Shown in pieces: positions 1 to 8,125 of a stretch of DNA of 64,000 nt. The stretch lies in the NCBI RefSeq assembly GCF_002377945.1, contig NZ_DFQV01000033.1, positions 160,539 through 224,538 on the forward strand, in the 5' to 3' direction. The DNA is from Psychrobacter sp. UBA3480 (GTDB taxonomy: Bacteria; Pseudomonadota; Gammaproteobacteria; Pseudomonadales; Moraxellaceae). Position 1 is the first letter of the stretch, and each line of letters begins with the position of its first letter. Below the pieces are notes generated by a model, which was given only the letters and a program-made list of their open reading frames with translations, had not been told where the DNA came from and did no database searches. Both the position numbers and the translations under genes were made by a program.

Positions 1-93
1 GGTCATGTATTCCCTGATGGTCCTACTGAGACAACAGGCATGCGCTATTGCATCAACTCAGTATCTATCGATTTAGATAAGTCTGAGAAGTAA
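1..93 (+). CDS. msrB: Peptide-methionine (R)-S-oxide reductase MsrB, 3' end only
   Basis: Frame 1 reads 30 codons from the window edge to a TAA at 91-93. The peptide begins [20 protein letters not shown], which matches the C-terminal signature of MsrB ([14 protein letters not shown]). The Cys of RYCIN is the catalytic nucleophile that reduces methionine-R-sulfoxide in proteins. The rest of the gene lies upstream of the window. A thiol peroxidase follows 134 bp downstream in the same direction, so the pair looks like an oxidative-damage repair group. The family call is firm despite the short length because the motif is highly specific. Confidence 0.85.
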   Translation, partial: GHVFPDGPTETTGMRYCINSVSIDLDKSEK

Positions 94-227
94 GTAGGCT
101 AAGTAGTATTAGAAACGTGAAAGGGAAGTACACGGTGCTTCCTTTTCAATAGTTTTATTATGTGTATGATAGGAAAATAAACACTGCACAAACACCCAAA
201 ACAATAAAAATCTCAATTTAAGGATAA

Positions 228-716
228 ATGATGAGTACAATTTATGATTTTACGGCTGAGCGCATGGATGGTAGCTCGCAAGCATTTTTAGATTACCAAG
301 ATAAAGTATTATTAATCGTCAATACCGCAAGCAAATGTGGATTTACGCCGCAGTTCGAAGGTTTAGAGTCGCTATATCAACAGTATAAAGACCAAGGACT
401 GGTGGTTATCGGTTTTCCTTGTAATCAATTTGGTAGCCAAGACCCAGGTAGCAATGACGAGATTGGTGCGTTTTGCCAAAAGAACTATGGTGTCAGCTTT
501 CCGATGATGGCAAAGACTGATGTCAATGGCGCAGATGCTCATCCTATCTATGAATGGCTCAAAGAACAAAAGGGTGGCGTGCTGACAGATGGTATTAAGT
601 GGAATTTCACCAAGTTCCTAGTCGATAGTAAAGGTCAGGTTATTGACCGCTATGCACCAACGACCAAGCCAGAAGCCATCAAAAACGATATAGAGCAAGC
701 ATTACCCAATAAATAA
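228..716 (+). CDS. Glutathione peroxidase family protein (thiol peroxidase)
   Basis: A 162-residue cytoplasmic protein of normal length for bacterial Gpx/BtuE/BsaA proteins. The peroxidatic Cys is C37 in NTASKCGFTPQ. The FPCNQFG motif follows at about 63-69, a candidate resolving Cys is C83, and the WNFTKF motif supplies the conserved Trp/Asn. It reduces hydrogen or lipid peroxides using thioredoxin or glutathione; a Cys-type bacterial enzyme usually prefers thioredoxin. The start is ATG 228 or the adjacent ATG 231. A purine-rich AAGGA lies at 220-224 and fits 231 slightly better. Its neighbour msrB suggests a shared antioxidant role. Confidence 0.93.
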   Translation: MMSTIYDFTAERMDGSSQAFLDYQDKVLLIVNTASKCGFTPQFEGLESLYQQYKDQGLVVIGFPCNQFGSQDPGSNDEIGAFCQKNYGVSFPMMAKTDVNGADAHPIYEWLKEQKGGVLTDGIKWNFTKFLVDSKGQVIDRYAPTTKPEAIKNDIEQALPNK

Positions 717-833
717 GCATCAAATCTAAAAAAACATTGGTTTTGTATGAAAATATAAAATCAATAAAAACAAATGCTTGCTGGATATCCTAATAAAAAT
801 CGAAAAAATATCTAAAAAAGTGGTAAATACTGT

Positions 834-861
834 TTGACACCCAACAGTAAATCTATATAAT
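834..861 (+). promoter_or_regulatory. Sigma-70 promoter of the tRNA-Val/tRNA-Asp unit
   Basis: A consensus -35 TTGACA at 834-839 is followed after 16 bp by a consensus -10 TATAAT at 856-861. It lies about 80 bp upstream of the first tRNA, which leaves a plausible 5' leader to be trimmed by RNase P. Both hexamers match consensus fully, as expected for a stable-RNA promoter. Confidence 0.85.
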
Positions 862-941
862 ACACACCCACAGCAACGGAGCTTAGTGACAAACTTAAGA
901 GCTCAGTTGATGTTGAATAAATTGCCTAGCAATTGTTCGAA

Positions 942-1017
942 GGGTGATTAGCTCAGTTGGTAGAGCGTCTGCCTTACACGCAGAATGTCGGCGGTTCGAA
1001 TCCGTCATCACCCACCA
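942..1017 (+). tRNA. tRNA-Val (anticodon TAC)
   Basis: A 76-nt cloverleaf with acceptor stem GGGTGAT/ATCACCC, D-loop AGCTCAGTTGGTAGAGC, anticodon stem TCTGC/GCAGA around loop CTTACAC (anticodon TAC), T-arm GCGGTTCGAATCCGTC and an encoded CCA at 1015-1017. It is the first gene of a two-tRNA transcript. Confidence 0.97.
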
Positions 1018-1054
1018 CTTCTTAGCAAGTGGCTAAACAAGCTAAGAGACCTAA

Positions 1055-1131
1055 GCAGCGGTAGTTCAGTTGGTTAGAATACCGGCCTGTCACGCCGGGG
1101 GTCGCGGGTTCGAGTCCCGTCCGCTGCGCCA
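1055..1131 (+). tRNA. tRNA-Asp (anticodon GTC)
   Basis: A 77-nt cloverleaf with acceptor stem GCAGCGG/CCGCTGC, discriminator G, encoded CCA at 1129-1131 and anticodon loop CTGTCAC (anticodon GTC). It lies 37 bp after tRNA-Val and shares its promoter; a hairpin terminator follows at 1174. Confidence 0.97.
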
Positions 1132-1173
1132 TATTTAAAACGAATTTAAACCTTTGGGTTTAAGCAAGTTTCG

Positions 1174-1204
1174 CCTCAAGCATTAGATTGTTTGAGGTTT
1201 TTTT
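1174..1204 (+). terminator. Rho-independent terminator of the tRNA-Val/tRNA-Asp unit
   Basis: Stem CCTCAA (1174-1179) pairs with TTGAGG (1192-1197) and is followed directly by seven T residues. It is placed about 45 bp after tRNA-Asp. Confidence 0.8.
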
Positions 1205-1437
1205 GTGTCTGAATTTTATGTATCTATGTTTTATGAGTGATAAGTCAGGTAAGGAAGTACAGTAAAAGTTAGAACCTAGTACCTAGTACTATGACTTATA
1301 TCCATTTAAGTCGTATCGATTAAAGGTCGTCGTATTTATCTTAGTTACAGCATTTTTTGGTGGCTTTACTTGGAACTCATTATATACAATTAAAGCCCCG
1401 TTTTAGCTTATTGTAGATTTTAGTTAAGGGTAAAGAG

Positions 1438-2793
1438 TTACTCATGCGTTGCTTGCCATGCACCCATTGACCCTAAATAGATATCAATGTGCTCAAAGCC
1501 TCGACTAGCAAGCCATCCTGCTGCTATTGTTGCTCGAGCTCCACTGGCACACATCAATGTGTAGTGGTGACTTTGGTCAAGCTCATGCCAACGCTCGTTC
1601 AGATGACCAACATAGATATGCTGTGAGCCTTCAATCGCACTAGTATTCCTCTCATCGATATCGCGCACATCGAGCAATGTCCAGTTCTGAGCATCATTAA
1701 GACGACTCTCTACCTCGGTTGTATCGATCATAGGGGTTTGCTGCATCTGTTCCCCTGTGGCAGCAGCAGGGACGACACCCACATAGCCACCTATAATATT
1801 ATCAAAAGCAATACGTATCAGATGCTCCATCGCAGTCGCAAGTTGCTTTTCATCAGAGGCAATCAGTGCCAAGCTTTGTCCTTCCTCGATAAACCATCCA
1901 GCAAACGCAGGTAGCATGTTGACAGGTAAGCTCATAGAACCGGGCAGGTGTCCTGACGCATACGCCATGGGTTCACGAATATCGATGAGATGATCAGCAT
2001 TGCAGTCATGCAGCTGTTTAAGTGAAAGGTTACGCGGACGCATAACGACTGGAGGCGCTTCACCACCTTCCATATTAAGGCGCTCCATCAATCTGAAGTA
2101 GGGCGGCTGATAATGGTTTTCGCTCGTCTTGAAATAAATAAATGCCTCACGATCGGTAATCTGTAAACGTGGATTGTTCATTCTTTCGTGACCAACGGTA
2201 GAAAACTCACGTTCCGCCATACCTGATCCGCAGACGGACCCAGCACCATGAGCCGGATAAATAATTGCCTGATCACCGAGCGCTAGAATGTCTTGTAACG
2301 AATCATAAAGTAAACCTGCAACTTCTCTACAACGCTCAGGATAGAAGTCAGTACGACCGACATCACCTACAAAGAGCGCATCCCCAGTAAAAACGCCAAC
2401 CGCCTTGTCTGGATACGCCGTATCAAACAGCGCATAAGCAAGATGATCATCGGTATGACCAGGCGTTTCTAGGACGTGGATTTCCAATTGGCCAATTGAA
2501 AAGCAATCACCATTACGTGCGGTCTGAGCGTAGACAACAGGTTGCTCTGGATTAGGGCCATGCAAAACTGTTGCTCCTGTCATTGCGGCCAAGATAGGTG
2601 CCCCAGAAACCAAATCCTCATTACGATGTGTCTCAAAAATATGAGTAATCTCAAGTCCTGCTGCACGCGCCTTTTCTACATATATCGCGCAGTCACGACG
2701 TGGATCAATTACCGCTGCTTGACCACCAGAGCCTACCAAGTAGGATAGGTGCGAAAGTCCAGGTGTCTTAATTTTCTCTAGTAGCATGGTCAT
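1438..2793 (-). CDS. Persulfide dioxygenase-like metallo-beta-lactamase fold protein fused to two rhodanese domains
   Basis: A 451-residue protein. An MBL-fold domain fills about 1-250 and two rhodanese domains about 255-340 and 355-445. The usual HxHxDH motif reads THRNEDLV, so H56 is kept but the second His (N58) and last His (L61) are lost. H113 (PGHTDDH) and D138 (FTGDAL) are present. H56, H113 and D138 correspond to the mononuclear iron ligands of ETHE1-type persulfide dioxygenases, which supports a sulfur-oxidising rather than hydrolytic role. The first rhodanese domain lacks a catalytic Cys; the second has C415 in MCASGARA. The second ATG (2787) has AAGGA at good spacing and is the likelier start. 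It is divergent from the arsR-type regulator across 350 bp, so co-regulation is possible but unproven. Confidence 0.88.
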   Translation of the reverse strand: MTMLLEKIKTPGLSHLSYLVGSGGQAAVIDPRRDCAIYVEKARAAGLEITHIFETHRNEDLVSGAPILAAMTGATVLHGPNPEQPVVYAQTARNGDCFSIGQLEIHVLETPGHTDDHLAYALFDTAYPDKAVGVFTGDALFVGDVGRTDFYPERCREVAGLLYDSLQDILALGDQAIIYPAHGAGSVCGSGMAEREFSTVGHERMNNPRLQITDREAFIYFKTSENHYQPPYFRLMERLNMEGGEAPPVVMRPRNLSLKQLHDCNADHLIDIREPMAYASGHLPGSMSLPVNMLPAFAGWFIEEGQSLALIASDEKQLATAMEHLIRIAFDNIIGGYVGVVPAAATGEQMQQTPMIDTTEVESRLNDAQNWTLLDVRDIDERNTSAIEGSQHIYVGHLNERWHELDQSHHYTLMCASGARATIAAGWLASRGFEHIDIYLGSMGAWQATHE

Positions 2794-3068
2794 TTCCTTA
2801 TTGTTGTTTTAATCATAATAGTTATTTTAATCAGGTTTACTGGCAGTACAGAGCGAGAGCTACCAGCCAAATTTAGTTTTACTATTGCATAAACTTGTAT
2901 TCAATCTAGCATGAACTTATAAGTATCATCAATATACAATAACATATATTAAACTTGTTATTTACATAAGGCCAAACGTAGAGGATTTTAGGTTTAAAAG
3001 GTTAAACAAGCATTATTTTCGCTATTTAGTTAATCGCTTTTACTTGTTGATATATATAGTTTAATTGC

Positions 3069-3102
3069 ACAGATATATTTCTTTTAGAATAAAAATATCT
3101 GT
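3069..3102. promoter_or_regulatory. Inverted repeat upstream of the ars operon
   Basis: ACAGATAT (3069-3076) and ATATCTGT (3095-3102) form a perfect 8-bp inverted repeat with an 18-bp spacer in the divergent intergenic region. The half sites resemble those of the repeat at 3122-3145, suggesting a second site for the same regulator or for control of the divergent gene. A regulatory role is inferred. Confidence 0.45.
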
Positions 3103-3121
3103 AAAACATTGAATTATTTTA

Positions 3122-3145
3122 ATATGTCTGTATTATTGGACATAT
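3122..3145. promoter_or_regulatory. Candidate ArsR operator overlapping the arsR start codon
   Basis: ATATGTC (3122-3128), 10 bp, GACATAT (3139-3145): a perfect 7-bp inverted repeat whose right arm includes the first bases of the arsR start codon. ArsR-family repressors bind AT-rich inverted repeats of this size at their own promoters, so it is a good autoregulatory operator candidate. Confidence 0.55.
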
Positions 3146-3506
3146 GGAAATAACTAATGCTATCGCAAGCTTTGCTGCGCTCTCTCAAGATACTCGTCTA
3201 AAGGCTTTTAAACTGCTAGTCAGCCACGAGCCTGAAGGCCTACCTGCGGGCGAAATAGCCCGTCAGCTCTCTGTCCCTCATAACACAATGTCAGCCCACT
3301 TATCGGTGCTAGCAAGGGCAGGATGGGTGGTCTCACAGCGTCATAGCCGACAGATTATCTATCGTGCTTCGCTATCACATATGGATAACGTCATTCAGTT
3401 CCTGTTGCAAGATTGCTGTGCGGGACATCCAGAATTGTGTGCGTCACTCATGGATAGTTTAAGCGGCTGCAGAGTAAAAGAGTCTGCTGAGCAAGGTAAT
3501 GATTAA
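3144..3506 (+). CDS. arsR: ArsR-family arsenic-responsive repressor with C-terminal cysteine sensor
   Basis: A 120-residue winged-helix protein. The recognition region is LPAGEIARQLSVPHNTMSAHLSVL (about 33-56). It lacks the classic ELCVCDL sensor in the DNA-binding helix. Instead it carries C91, C92 and C99 in DCCAGHPELC near the C-terminus, the As(III) site described for the Acidithiobacillus ferrooxidans ArsR type. It is first in an arsR-arsC-arsH-arsB operon and presumably releases the promoter when As(III) binds. No Shine-Dalgarno sequence is visible before ATG 3144, and the codon lies inside a 24-bp inverted repeat, so translation may be leaderless. Confidence 0.9.
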   Translation: MEITNAIASFAALSQDTRLKAFKLLVSHEPEGLPAGEIARQLSVPHNTMSAHLSVLARAGWVVSQRHSRQIIYRASLSHMDNVIQFLLQDCCAGHPELCASLMDSLSGCRVKESAEQGND

Positions 3507-3550
3507 ACCAATTATCATTTCAATAAATACATAAAATAGGTGTAAACACT

Positions 3551-3958
3551 ATGAAGCCATTAATCTTTCATAATCCTAAATGCGGAACCTCTCGTAACAC
3601 GCTTGCTATCATTAAAGCATCAGGTGAAGAGCCAGAAGTGGTGGAATACCTGAAAAATACACCAACGCGCGACCGTTTAGTTGAGCTATTGGCACAAATG
3701 CAGATTTCGCCTAGAGAGCTGTTAAGAAGTAAAGAAACTATCAATGATGAGCTTGGTCTAGATAATCCTGAGTTGTCTGACGACCAAATTATCGACGCCA
3801 TGATTGCGCATCCTATTTTAATCAACCGTCCTATCGTGGTGACTGATAAAGGCGCTGCTCTATGCCGTCCGTCAGAGCGTGTGTTTGAGTTGTTAGCCAA
3901 TCCAGTAAGTAGCTTCACAAAAGAAGACGGCGAGGTTATTACTCATGATAAACACTGA
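3551..3958 (+). CDS. arsC: Arsenate reductase, glutaredoxin-dependent type
   Basis: A 135-residue thioredoxin-fold protein of the Spx/ArsC family. The catalytic Cys is C11 in [13 protein letters not shown]. The oxyanion-binding arginines are visible in LINRPIV and LCRPSERV, as in plasmid R773 ArsC. It reduces As(V) to As(III) with glutathione and glutaredoxin, feeding the efflux pump or ArsM. An AGGTG ribosome-binding site precedes the ATG. Its end overlaps the arsH start by 14 bp, indicating translational coupling. Confidence 0.95.
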   Translation: MKPLIFHNPKCGTSRNTLAIIKASGEEPEVVEYLKNTPTRDRLVELLAQMQISPRELLRSKETINDELGLDNPELSDDQIIDAMIAHPILINRPIVVTDKGAALCRPSERVFELLANPVSSFTKEDGEVITHDKH

Positions 3959-4718
3959 GGTTGACCAAGCATTGGAAGCCAAATCTACTGTTTTGCAAGA
4001 ATCTAGCCTCGACGATTTGCCCAATATTGATATAGATAATCTTCAGCCTATCGATATTGATTCTTTGGTTGCGCCAAATGACTCACGTCATCCGCCAAAA
4101 ATACTAGTGCTATACGGTTCTGTCCGTGCGCGCTCGTTTTCTAGATTGGCCGCTGAAGAGTCTAGCCGATTGCTACGTTGGTATGGTTGTGAAGTAAAAA
4201 TGTTTGATCCATCCGGCTTGCCGTTGCCTGACGATGTAGACTCAGACCATCCCAAAGTGCAAGAGTTACGGGAGCTGGCGCAGTGGTCAGAAGGCATGCT
4301 ATGGGTGAGTCCAGAGCGTCACGGCAGTATTACCAGTATCATGAAAGCGCAAATCGACTGGATACCGCTGTCACTAGGTGGCGTACGTCCAACTCAAGGT
4401 AAAACACTAGCACTGATGCAAGTCAGCGGCGGTAGTCAGAGCTTTAATACGGTTAATCAGATGCGTATTCTCGGGCGCTGGATGCGGATGATCACTATCC
4501 CCAATCAATCTTCGATACCCAAAGCGTTCTTAGAGTTCAACGACGACAATCGCATGGATATGTCTCCGTTATATCTGCGTCTTGTCGATGTCTGTGAAGA
4601 GCTAGTAAAGTTTACTTGGCTCACACGCGGACGTTCAGATTATCTTACTGATCGTTATTCAGAACGCGTTGAGAGTGCTGAAGAACTATCGAGCCGCGTC
4701 AATCAAAAATCGATCTAA
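3945..4718 (+). CDS. arsH: ArsH, NADPH-dependent FMN reductase / organoarsenical oxidase
   Basis: A 257-residue flavodoxin-like protein. The FMN phosphate loop is [12 protein letters not shown] at about 56-67, with the ArsH signature [20 protein letters not shown] around 118-137. ArsH oxidises trivalent methyl- and aromatic arsenicals to less toxic pentavalent forms using NADPH. The first 45 residues are an acidic, Asp/Ile-rich leader not needed for the fold. It overlaps arsC by 14 bp. Its presence beside a distant ArsM in the same window makes sense, because ArsM makes the methylated As(III) that ArsH detoxifies. Confidence 0.93.
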   Translation: MINTEVDQALEAKSTVLQESSLDDLPNIDIDNLQPIDIDSLVAPNDSRHPPKILVLYGSVRARSFSRLAAEESSRLLRWYGCEVKMFDPSGLPLPDDVDSDHPKVQELRELAQWSEGMLWVSPERHGSITSIMKAQIDWIPLSLGGVRPTQGKTLALMQVSGGSQSFNTVNQMRILGRWMRMITIPNQSSIPKAFLEFNDDNRMDMSPLYLRLVDVCEELVKFTWLTRGRSDYLTDRYSERVESAEELSSRVNQKSI

Positions 4719-4785
4719 CCCCCTAATCGATCTAATTCTCTATATTAAATCGGCTGAATAAAGTCAGCTTAAGTAAGGTCGTACA

Positions 4786-6093
4786 ATGCTTGCATTTGCT
4801 ATTTTTGTGGTTACTTTAGTCTTAGTTATTTGGCAACCTAAAGGATTGGGTATCGGTTGGAGCGCCATGGGTGGTGCTTTAGTCGCGTTAGCGCTTGGCG
4901 TCGTGCAGTTATCAGATGTGGGTATCGTCTGGGATATTGTCTGGGATGCGACCTTTACTTTTGTAGCGTTGATTATTATCTCGCTTATCTTAGATCGGGC
5001 AGGGTTTTTTGGCTGGGCGGCATTGCACGTGGCACGCCTTGGCAATGGACAAGGGCGCTTATTGTTTCCGATGATTGTCGTGCTCGGCGCCTTTATTTCT
5101 GCCTTTTTTGCCAATGATGGTGCAGCGCTACTACTGACTCCGATCGTCATCGCTATCTTGCTACGTCTCAAATTTTCGCCACCATCAGCGCTGGCATTTA
5201 TCATAGCGACTGGTTTTATTGCTGATACGGCAAGTCTGCCATTGGTCACCTCAAATTTAGTCAATATCGTCAGTGCCAATTATTTTGATATTGGTTTCGG
5301 TCGTTATGCGGCGGTGATGGTGCCAGTCAATATCGTGTCTGTATTAGCGACGCTACTGGTATTGTGGGTTGTCTATGCACGTCATATTCCAAAAACCTAC
5401 TCGACTAGCGAGCTAAGCGCTCCAGAGTCTGCTATTACCGATCCATTGGTATTCCGAGCTGCTTTTCCACTATTAGGTTTGCTACTGGTCGCCTATTTTG
5501 CGACTGAGCCGTTGGGGCTACCTATTTCACTGGTCACGGGCATCGCTGCTGTCGCGTTAATGGCAATCGCTGGCCGCATATGGCAAGGTGGGCACGGTGC
5601 GGTAGTCTCTGTGAGCGATGTAGTACGTAAAGCGCCTTGGCAAATCGTACTATTTTCAATCGGTATGTATTTGGTGGTATATGGTCTGGGTAATGCAGGG
5701 CTTACTGCTTATGGTGCGCAAGTACTTAACTGGTTGGGTCAACAAGGCGCAGTCATTGCTACCGTTGGAACTGGATTCTTGTCCGCCATAGTTGCTTCTG
5801 TTATGAATAATATGCCAGCAACTTTAGTCGGCGCGCTTGCGATTGATCAAGCACAAGTGCCTGCTGCAACGCGAGAGCTAATGATTTATGCTAATGTCAT
5901 CGGTAATGATTTGGGCCCTAAGTTTACGCCGATTGGTAGTCTGGCTACTTTACTATGGCTACATGTATTAGCAGAGAAGGACTACAAAATCAGCTGGGGA
6001 CAGTATATGAAGATTGGTCTATTGATCACTCCGCCTGTGTTGTTAGTGACACTGTTGGCATTGGTATTCTGGTTGCCACTGTTGCCAAGCTAG
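4786..6093 (+). CDS. arsB: ArsB-type arsenite efflux permease
   Basis: A 435-residue hydrophobic inner-membrane protein with about 12 predicted spans. It belongs to the ArsB branch of the ion transporter superfamily: note the conserved [20 protein letters not shown] near 106-125, [18 protein letters not shown] and the late [20 protein letters not shown]. It exports As(III)/Sb(III) in exchange for protons, with or without an ArsA ATPase; no arsA is present here. AAGG lies 9 bp before the ATG. It is the last gene of the operon and is followed by a MITE-like element and a terminator. Confidence 0.94.
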   Translation: MLAFAIFVVTLVLVIWQPKGLGIGWSAMGGALVALALGVVQLSDVGIVWDIVWDATFTFVALIIISLILDRAGFFGWAALHVARLGNGQGRLLFPMIVVLGAFISAFFANDGAALLLTPIVIAILLRLKFSPPSALAFIIATGFIADTASLPLVTSNLVNIVSANYFDIGFGRYAAVMVPVNIVSVLATLLVLWVVYARHIPKTYSTSELSAPESAITDPLVFRAAFPLLGLLLVAYFATEPLGLPISLVTGIAAVALMAIAGRIWQGGHGAVVSVSDVVRKAPWQIVLFSIGMYLVVYGLGNAGLTAYGAQVLNWLGQQGAVIATVGTGFLSAIVASVMNNMPATLVGALAIDQAQVPAATRELMIYANVIGNDLGPKFTPIGSLATLLWLHVLAEKDYKISWGQYMKIGLLITPPVLLVTLLALVFWLPLLPS

Positions 6094-6224
6094 CCAATAG
6101 AGAACTTGCTACAGTAATATCCTATCGTGACCATGATGTTTACTTTTGAATATCATTGTCATAATCAAGTATGAGACAAAGTAGTCATTAGCGTTTATCA
6201 AATTGGCAAAATAGATAAACAACA

Positions 6225-6494
6225 TTAGGGTCTGTTGAACATCCAAATATTAGGACTGCTGATCGCTAAAATCGCATCAAACTAGGCGTAAACCGACGAT
6301 AATGTCGAGACCTTAACTAGGCTTGCAACAACGTTTGAGGTGATTTTAGCATCAGCCTTTCAGGGCAGGGCTATTTTTTGCCAATACATGGCGAAATTGT
6401 CTAACCTAGAATGACTAGGCGTCAAAAATTTCACTGCGTATTGGCAAAAAATAGTCACTGCCAGTACCACATTTGAATGTTCAACAGACCCTAA
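6225..6494. mobile_element. MITE-like 270-bp element with long terminal and internal inverted repeats
   Basis: The ends are 24-bp inverted repeats differing at one base: TTAGGGTCTGTTGAACATCC at 6225 and its complement ending at 6494. Inside are two further inverted pairs. CTGATCGCTAAAATCGCATC (from 6258) matches the arm near 6333-6355. CTATTTTTTGCCAATAC (6371-6387) is perfectly complementary to 6438-6454. No open frame of useful size lies within. The structure is typical of a non-autonomous element mobilised by a transposase elsewhere; the family was not identified. Terminal TTA/TAA may include the target duplication. Confidence 0.72.
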
Positions 6495-6510
6495 ATGATA
6501 CGCATAAAAA

Positions 6511-6537
6511 AACCCTCATCAATTTGATGAGGGTTTT
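6511..6537. terminator. Bidirectional terminator between arsB and tRNA-Asn
   Basis: CCCTCATCAA (6513-6522) pairs with TTGATGAGGG (6524-6533), flanked by A-run and T-run, so it can end both the rightward ars operon and the leftward tRNA-Asn transcript. Confidence 0.8.
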
Positions 6538-6590
6538 GGCAAATGCCATAATTGAATCAAAGTTGACTCAAGAAATTTACTACTAAAATG

Positions 6591-6666
6591 TGGCTCTCCA
6601 ACCTGGGCTCGAACCAGGGACACACGGATTAACAGTCCGTTGCTCTACCAACTGAGCTATTGGAGA
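6591..6666 (-). tRNA. tRNA-Asn (anticodon GTT)
   Basis: Read on the minus strand: acceptor TCTCCAA/TTGGAGA, D-arm AGCTCAGTTGGTAGAGC, anticodon loop CTGTTAA (GTT), T-arm CCTGGTTCGAGCCCAGG, discriminator G and encoded CCA. It is 76 nt, a single-gene unit with its own promoter and terminator. Confidence 0.96.
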
Positions 6667-6738
6667 ATAGGCTGTAAGTGTTTAATCGCTTACAACGAGC
6701 CTTAGAAGTCTCTAACGAGTTCTTGCTAAGTGGGGCGT

Positions 6739-6766
6739 ATTCTAGCAAAGTTAAAAAATACGTCAA
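6739..6766 (-). promoter_or_regulatory. Promoter of tRNA-Asn
   Basis: On the minus strand TTGACG (6766-6761) is followed after 16 bp by TAGAAT (6744-6739), about 72 bp upstream of the tRNA. It has the same 16-bp spacing as the tRNA-Val promoter. Confidence 0.7.
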
Positions 6767-6850
6767 GCCTTTTTTTGCATAATTAGTAAAAATTGTCATT
6801 TTAATGATGAGATAGCGTGTTTTTCTTAGTTATGCCCAAGACTTTCGCAA

Positions 6851-6887
6851 AAAAAGACGCCCTATACACTCTATAGGGCGTCTTTTT
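6851..6887. terminator. Terminator of the aspartate aminotransferase gene
   Basis: A strong perfect hairpin, GACGCCCTATA (6856-6866) with TATAGGGCGTC (6872-6882), is flanked by A5 and T5. It lies 36 bp beyond the stop codon of the leftward gene. Confidence 0.85.
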
Positions 6888-6922
6888 AATGAACTGCGGT
6901 AAGACTCGTTGCTATTTACGAT

Positions 6923-8125
6923 TTATTCAGCAACGTCTAAATCAGCCACTGCTTTTTCGATACGTGATAGTGCATCTTTTAATGTTGCCTCATCAGTAGC
7001 GTACGAGATACGCATATAGCCGCCAAGACCGAACGCATCACCAGGTACGACTGCCACGCCTACTTTGTCCAATAACCATGCTGAGAATTCAGTACATGAT
7101 GATAGGCCAGCCGCTTTGATTAGCGGTACGATATTCGGATAGACATAGAATGCGCCATCAGGACGCAAGCAAGTAATGCCTTTAATGGCATTTAGACCAT
7201 CTACGACTAGGTCACAGCGCTTCTCAAAGGCGGCTACCATCGGCTCTAGTACGCTCTGATCACCACTGATAGCGACCTCGGCAGCCACTTGGCTTATTGA
7301 CGTCGGGCATGAAGTAGACTGTGACTGTACCTTTTTCATCGCGCCGATTAGCTTAGCAGGGCCACCCGCATAACCGATACGCCAGCCTGTCATCGCATAC
7401 GCTTTAGACACACCGTTCAAGATGATGGCGCGATCTTTTAGCTCAGGTGCCGCGTTTAAGATATTGTAGAACTTATCGCCTGTCCAGCGGATGTGCTCGT
7501 ACATATCGTCTGAAGCTACATAGACTTGTGGATGCTTTTTCAGTACTTCAGCGATGGCCTTTAGCTCATCTAATGTATAAATCATACCTGTTGGGTTAGA
7601 TGGGCTATTTAATACCAACAATTTAGTCTTGTCAGTGATGGCTTCTTCCAACTGCTCAGGGGTGATTTTGAAGTCTTGCTCAGCTGGGCATTTGACAATG
7701 ACTGGCACGCCTTCTGCGATGATAACCATGTCAGGATAGCTGACCCAGTATGGCGCTGGGATGATGACTTCATCGCCAGGATTGATAAACGCCTGGGCAA
7801 GGTTAAAGAATGACTGCTTCCCACCGACCGATACTAGGATTTCGTTTGGCTCATAGCTGATGTCGTTGTCGCGCTTGAATTTCTCGATGATGGCTGTTTT
7901 TAGCTCTGGCGTACCATCGACAGCCGTATATTTAGTGAAGCCATCATTGATTGCATCGATTGCTGCTTTTTTGATGTGTTCAGGGGTATCAAAATCAGGT
8001 TCACCAGCGCCCAAACCGATAATGTCTTTACCAGCTGCTTTTAGCTCTTTGGCTTTATTGGTAATCGCTAGCGTAGGTGATGGTTGGATGTTGTTGACGC
8101 GGTCAGACAGTTGCAACTCGCTCAT
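6923..8125 (-). CDS. aspC: Aspartate aminotransferase (class I, subgroup Ib)
   Basis: A 400-residue PLP enzyme. Features are GAGEPDFDTPEHI near 39-51, APYWVSYPDM, NSPSNPTGMIY (conserved Asn-Pro), SDDMYEHI (PLP Asp and Tyr) and the Schiff-base Lys in NGVSKAYAMTGWRIGYAGG near residue 240. The N-terminal region LSDRVNNIQPSPTLAITNKA is typical of the Thermus/Bacillus/Moraxellaceae type (subgroup Ib). It interconverts aspartate/2-oxoglutarate and oxaloacetate/glutamate; some members also accept prephenate. It is monocistronic, with a clear terminator. The symbol follows function; AatA would be an alternative. Confidence 0.93.
   Translation of the reverse strand: MSELQLSDRVNNIQPSPTLAITNKAKELKAAGKDIIGLGAGEPDFDTPEHIKKAAIDAINDGFTKYTAVDGTPELKTAIIEKFKRDNDISYEPNEILVSVGGKQSFFNLAQAFINPGDEVIIPAPYWVSYPDMVIIAEGVPVIVKCPAEQDFKITPEQLEEAITDKTKLLVLNSPSNPTGMIYTLDELKAIAEVLKKHPQVYVASDDMYEHIRWTGDKFYNILNAAPELKDRAIILNGVSKAYAMTGWRIGYAGGPAKLIGAMKKVQSQSTSCPTSISQVAAEVAISGDQSVLEPMVAAFEKRCDLVVDGLNAIKGITCLRPDGAFYVYPNIVPLIKAAGLSSCTEFSAWLLDKVGVAVVPGDAFGLGGYMRISYATDEATLKDALSRIEKAVADLDVAE

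Noticed and set aside
3568..3918. 116-codon minus-strand frame opposite arsC
   Set aside because: Shadow of the arsC coding region; no recognisable protein family.
4764..5279. 171-codon open frame on the minus strand opposite the start of arsB
   Set aside because: Fully antisense to a well-supported permease gene; its Ala/Ile/Thr-rich composition is what the reverse of hydrophobic codons gives, with no domain or ribosome-binding site.
6225..6494. The repeated motifs were considered as a CRISPR array or a tRNA-linked attachment site
   Set aside because: The repeats are inverted and nested rather than regularly spaced direct repeats, and no integrase or tRNA-end duplication is present.
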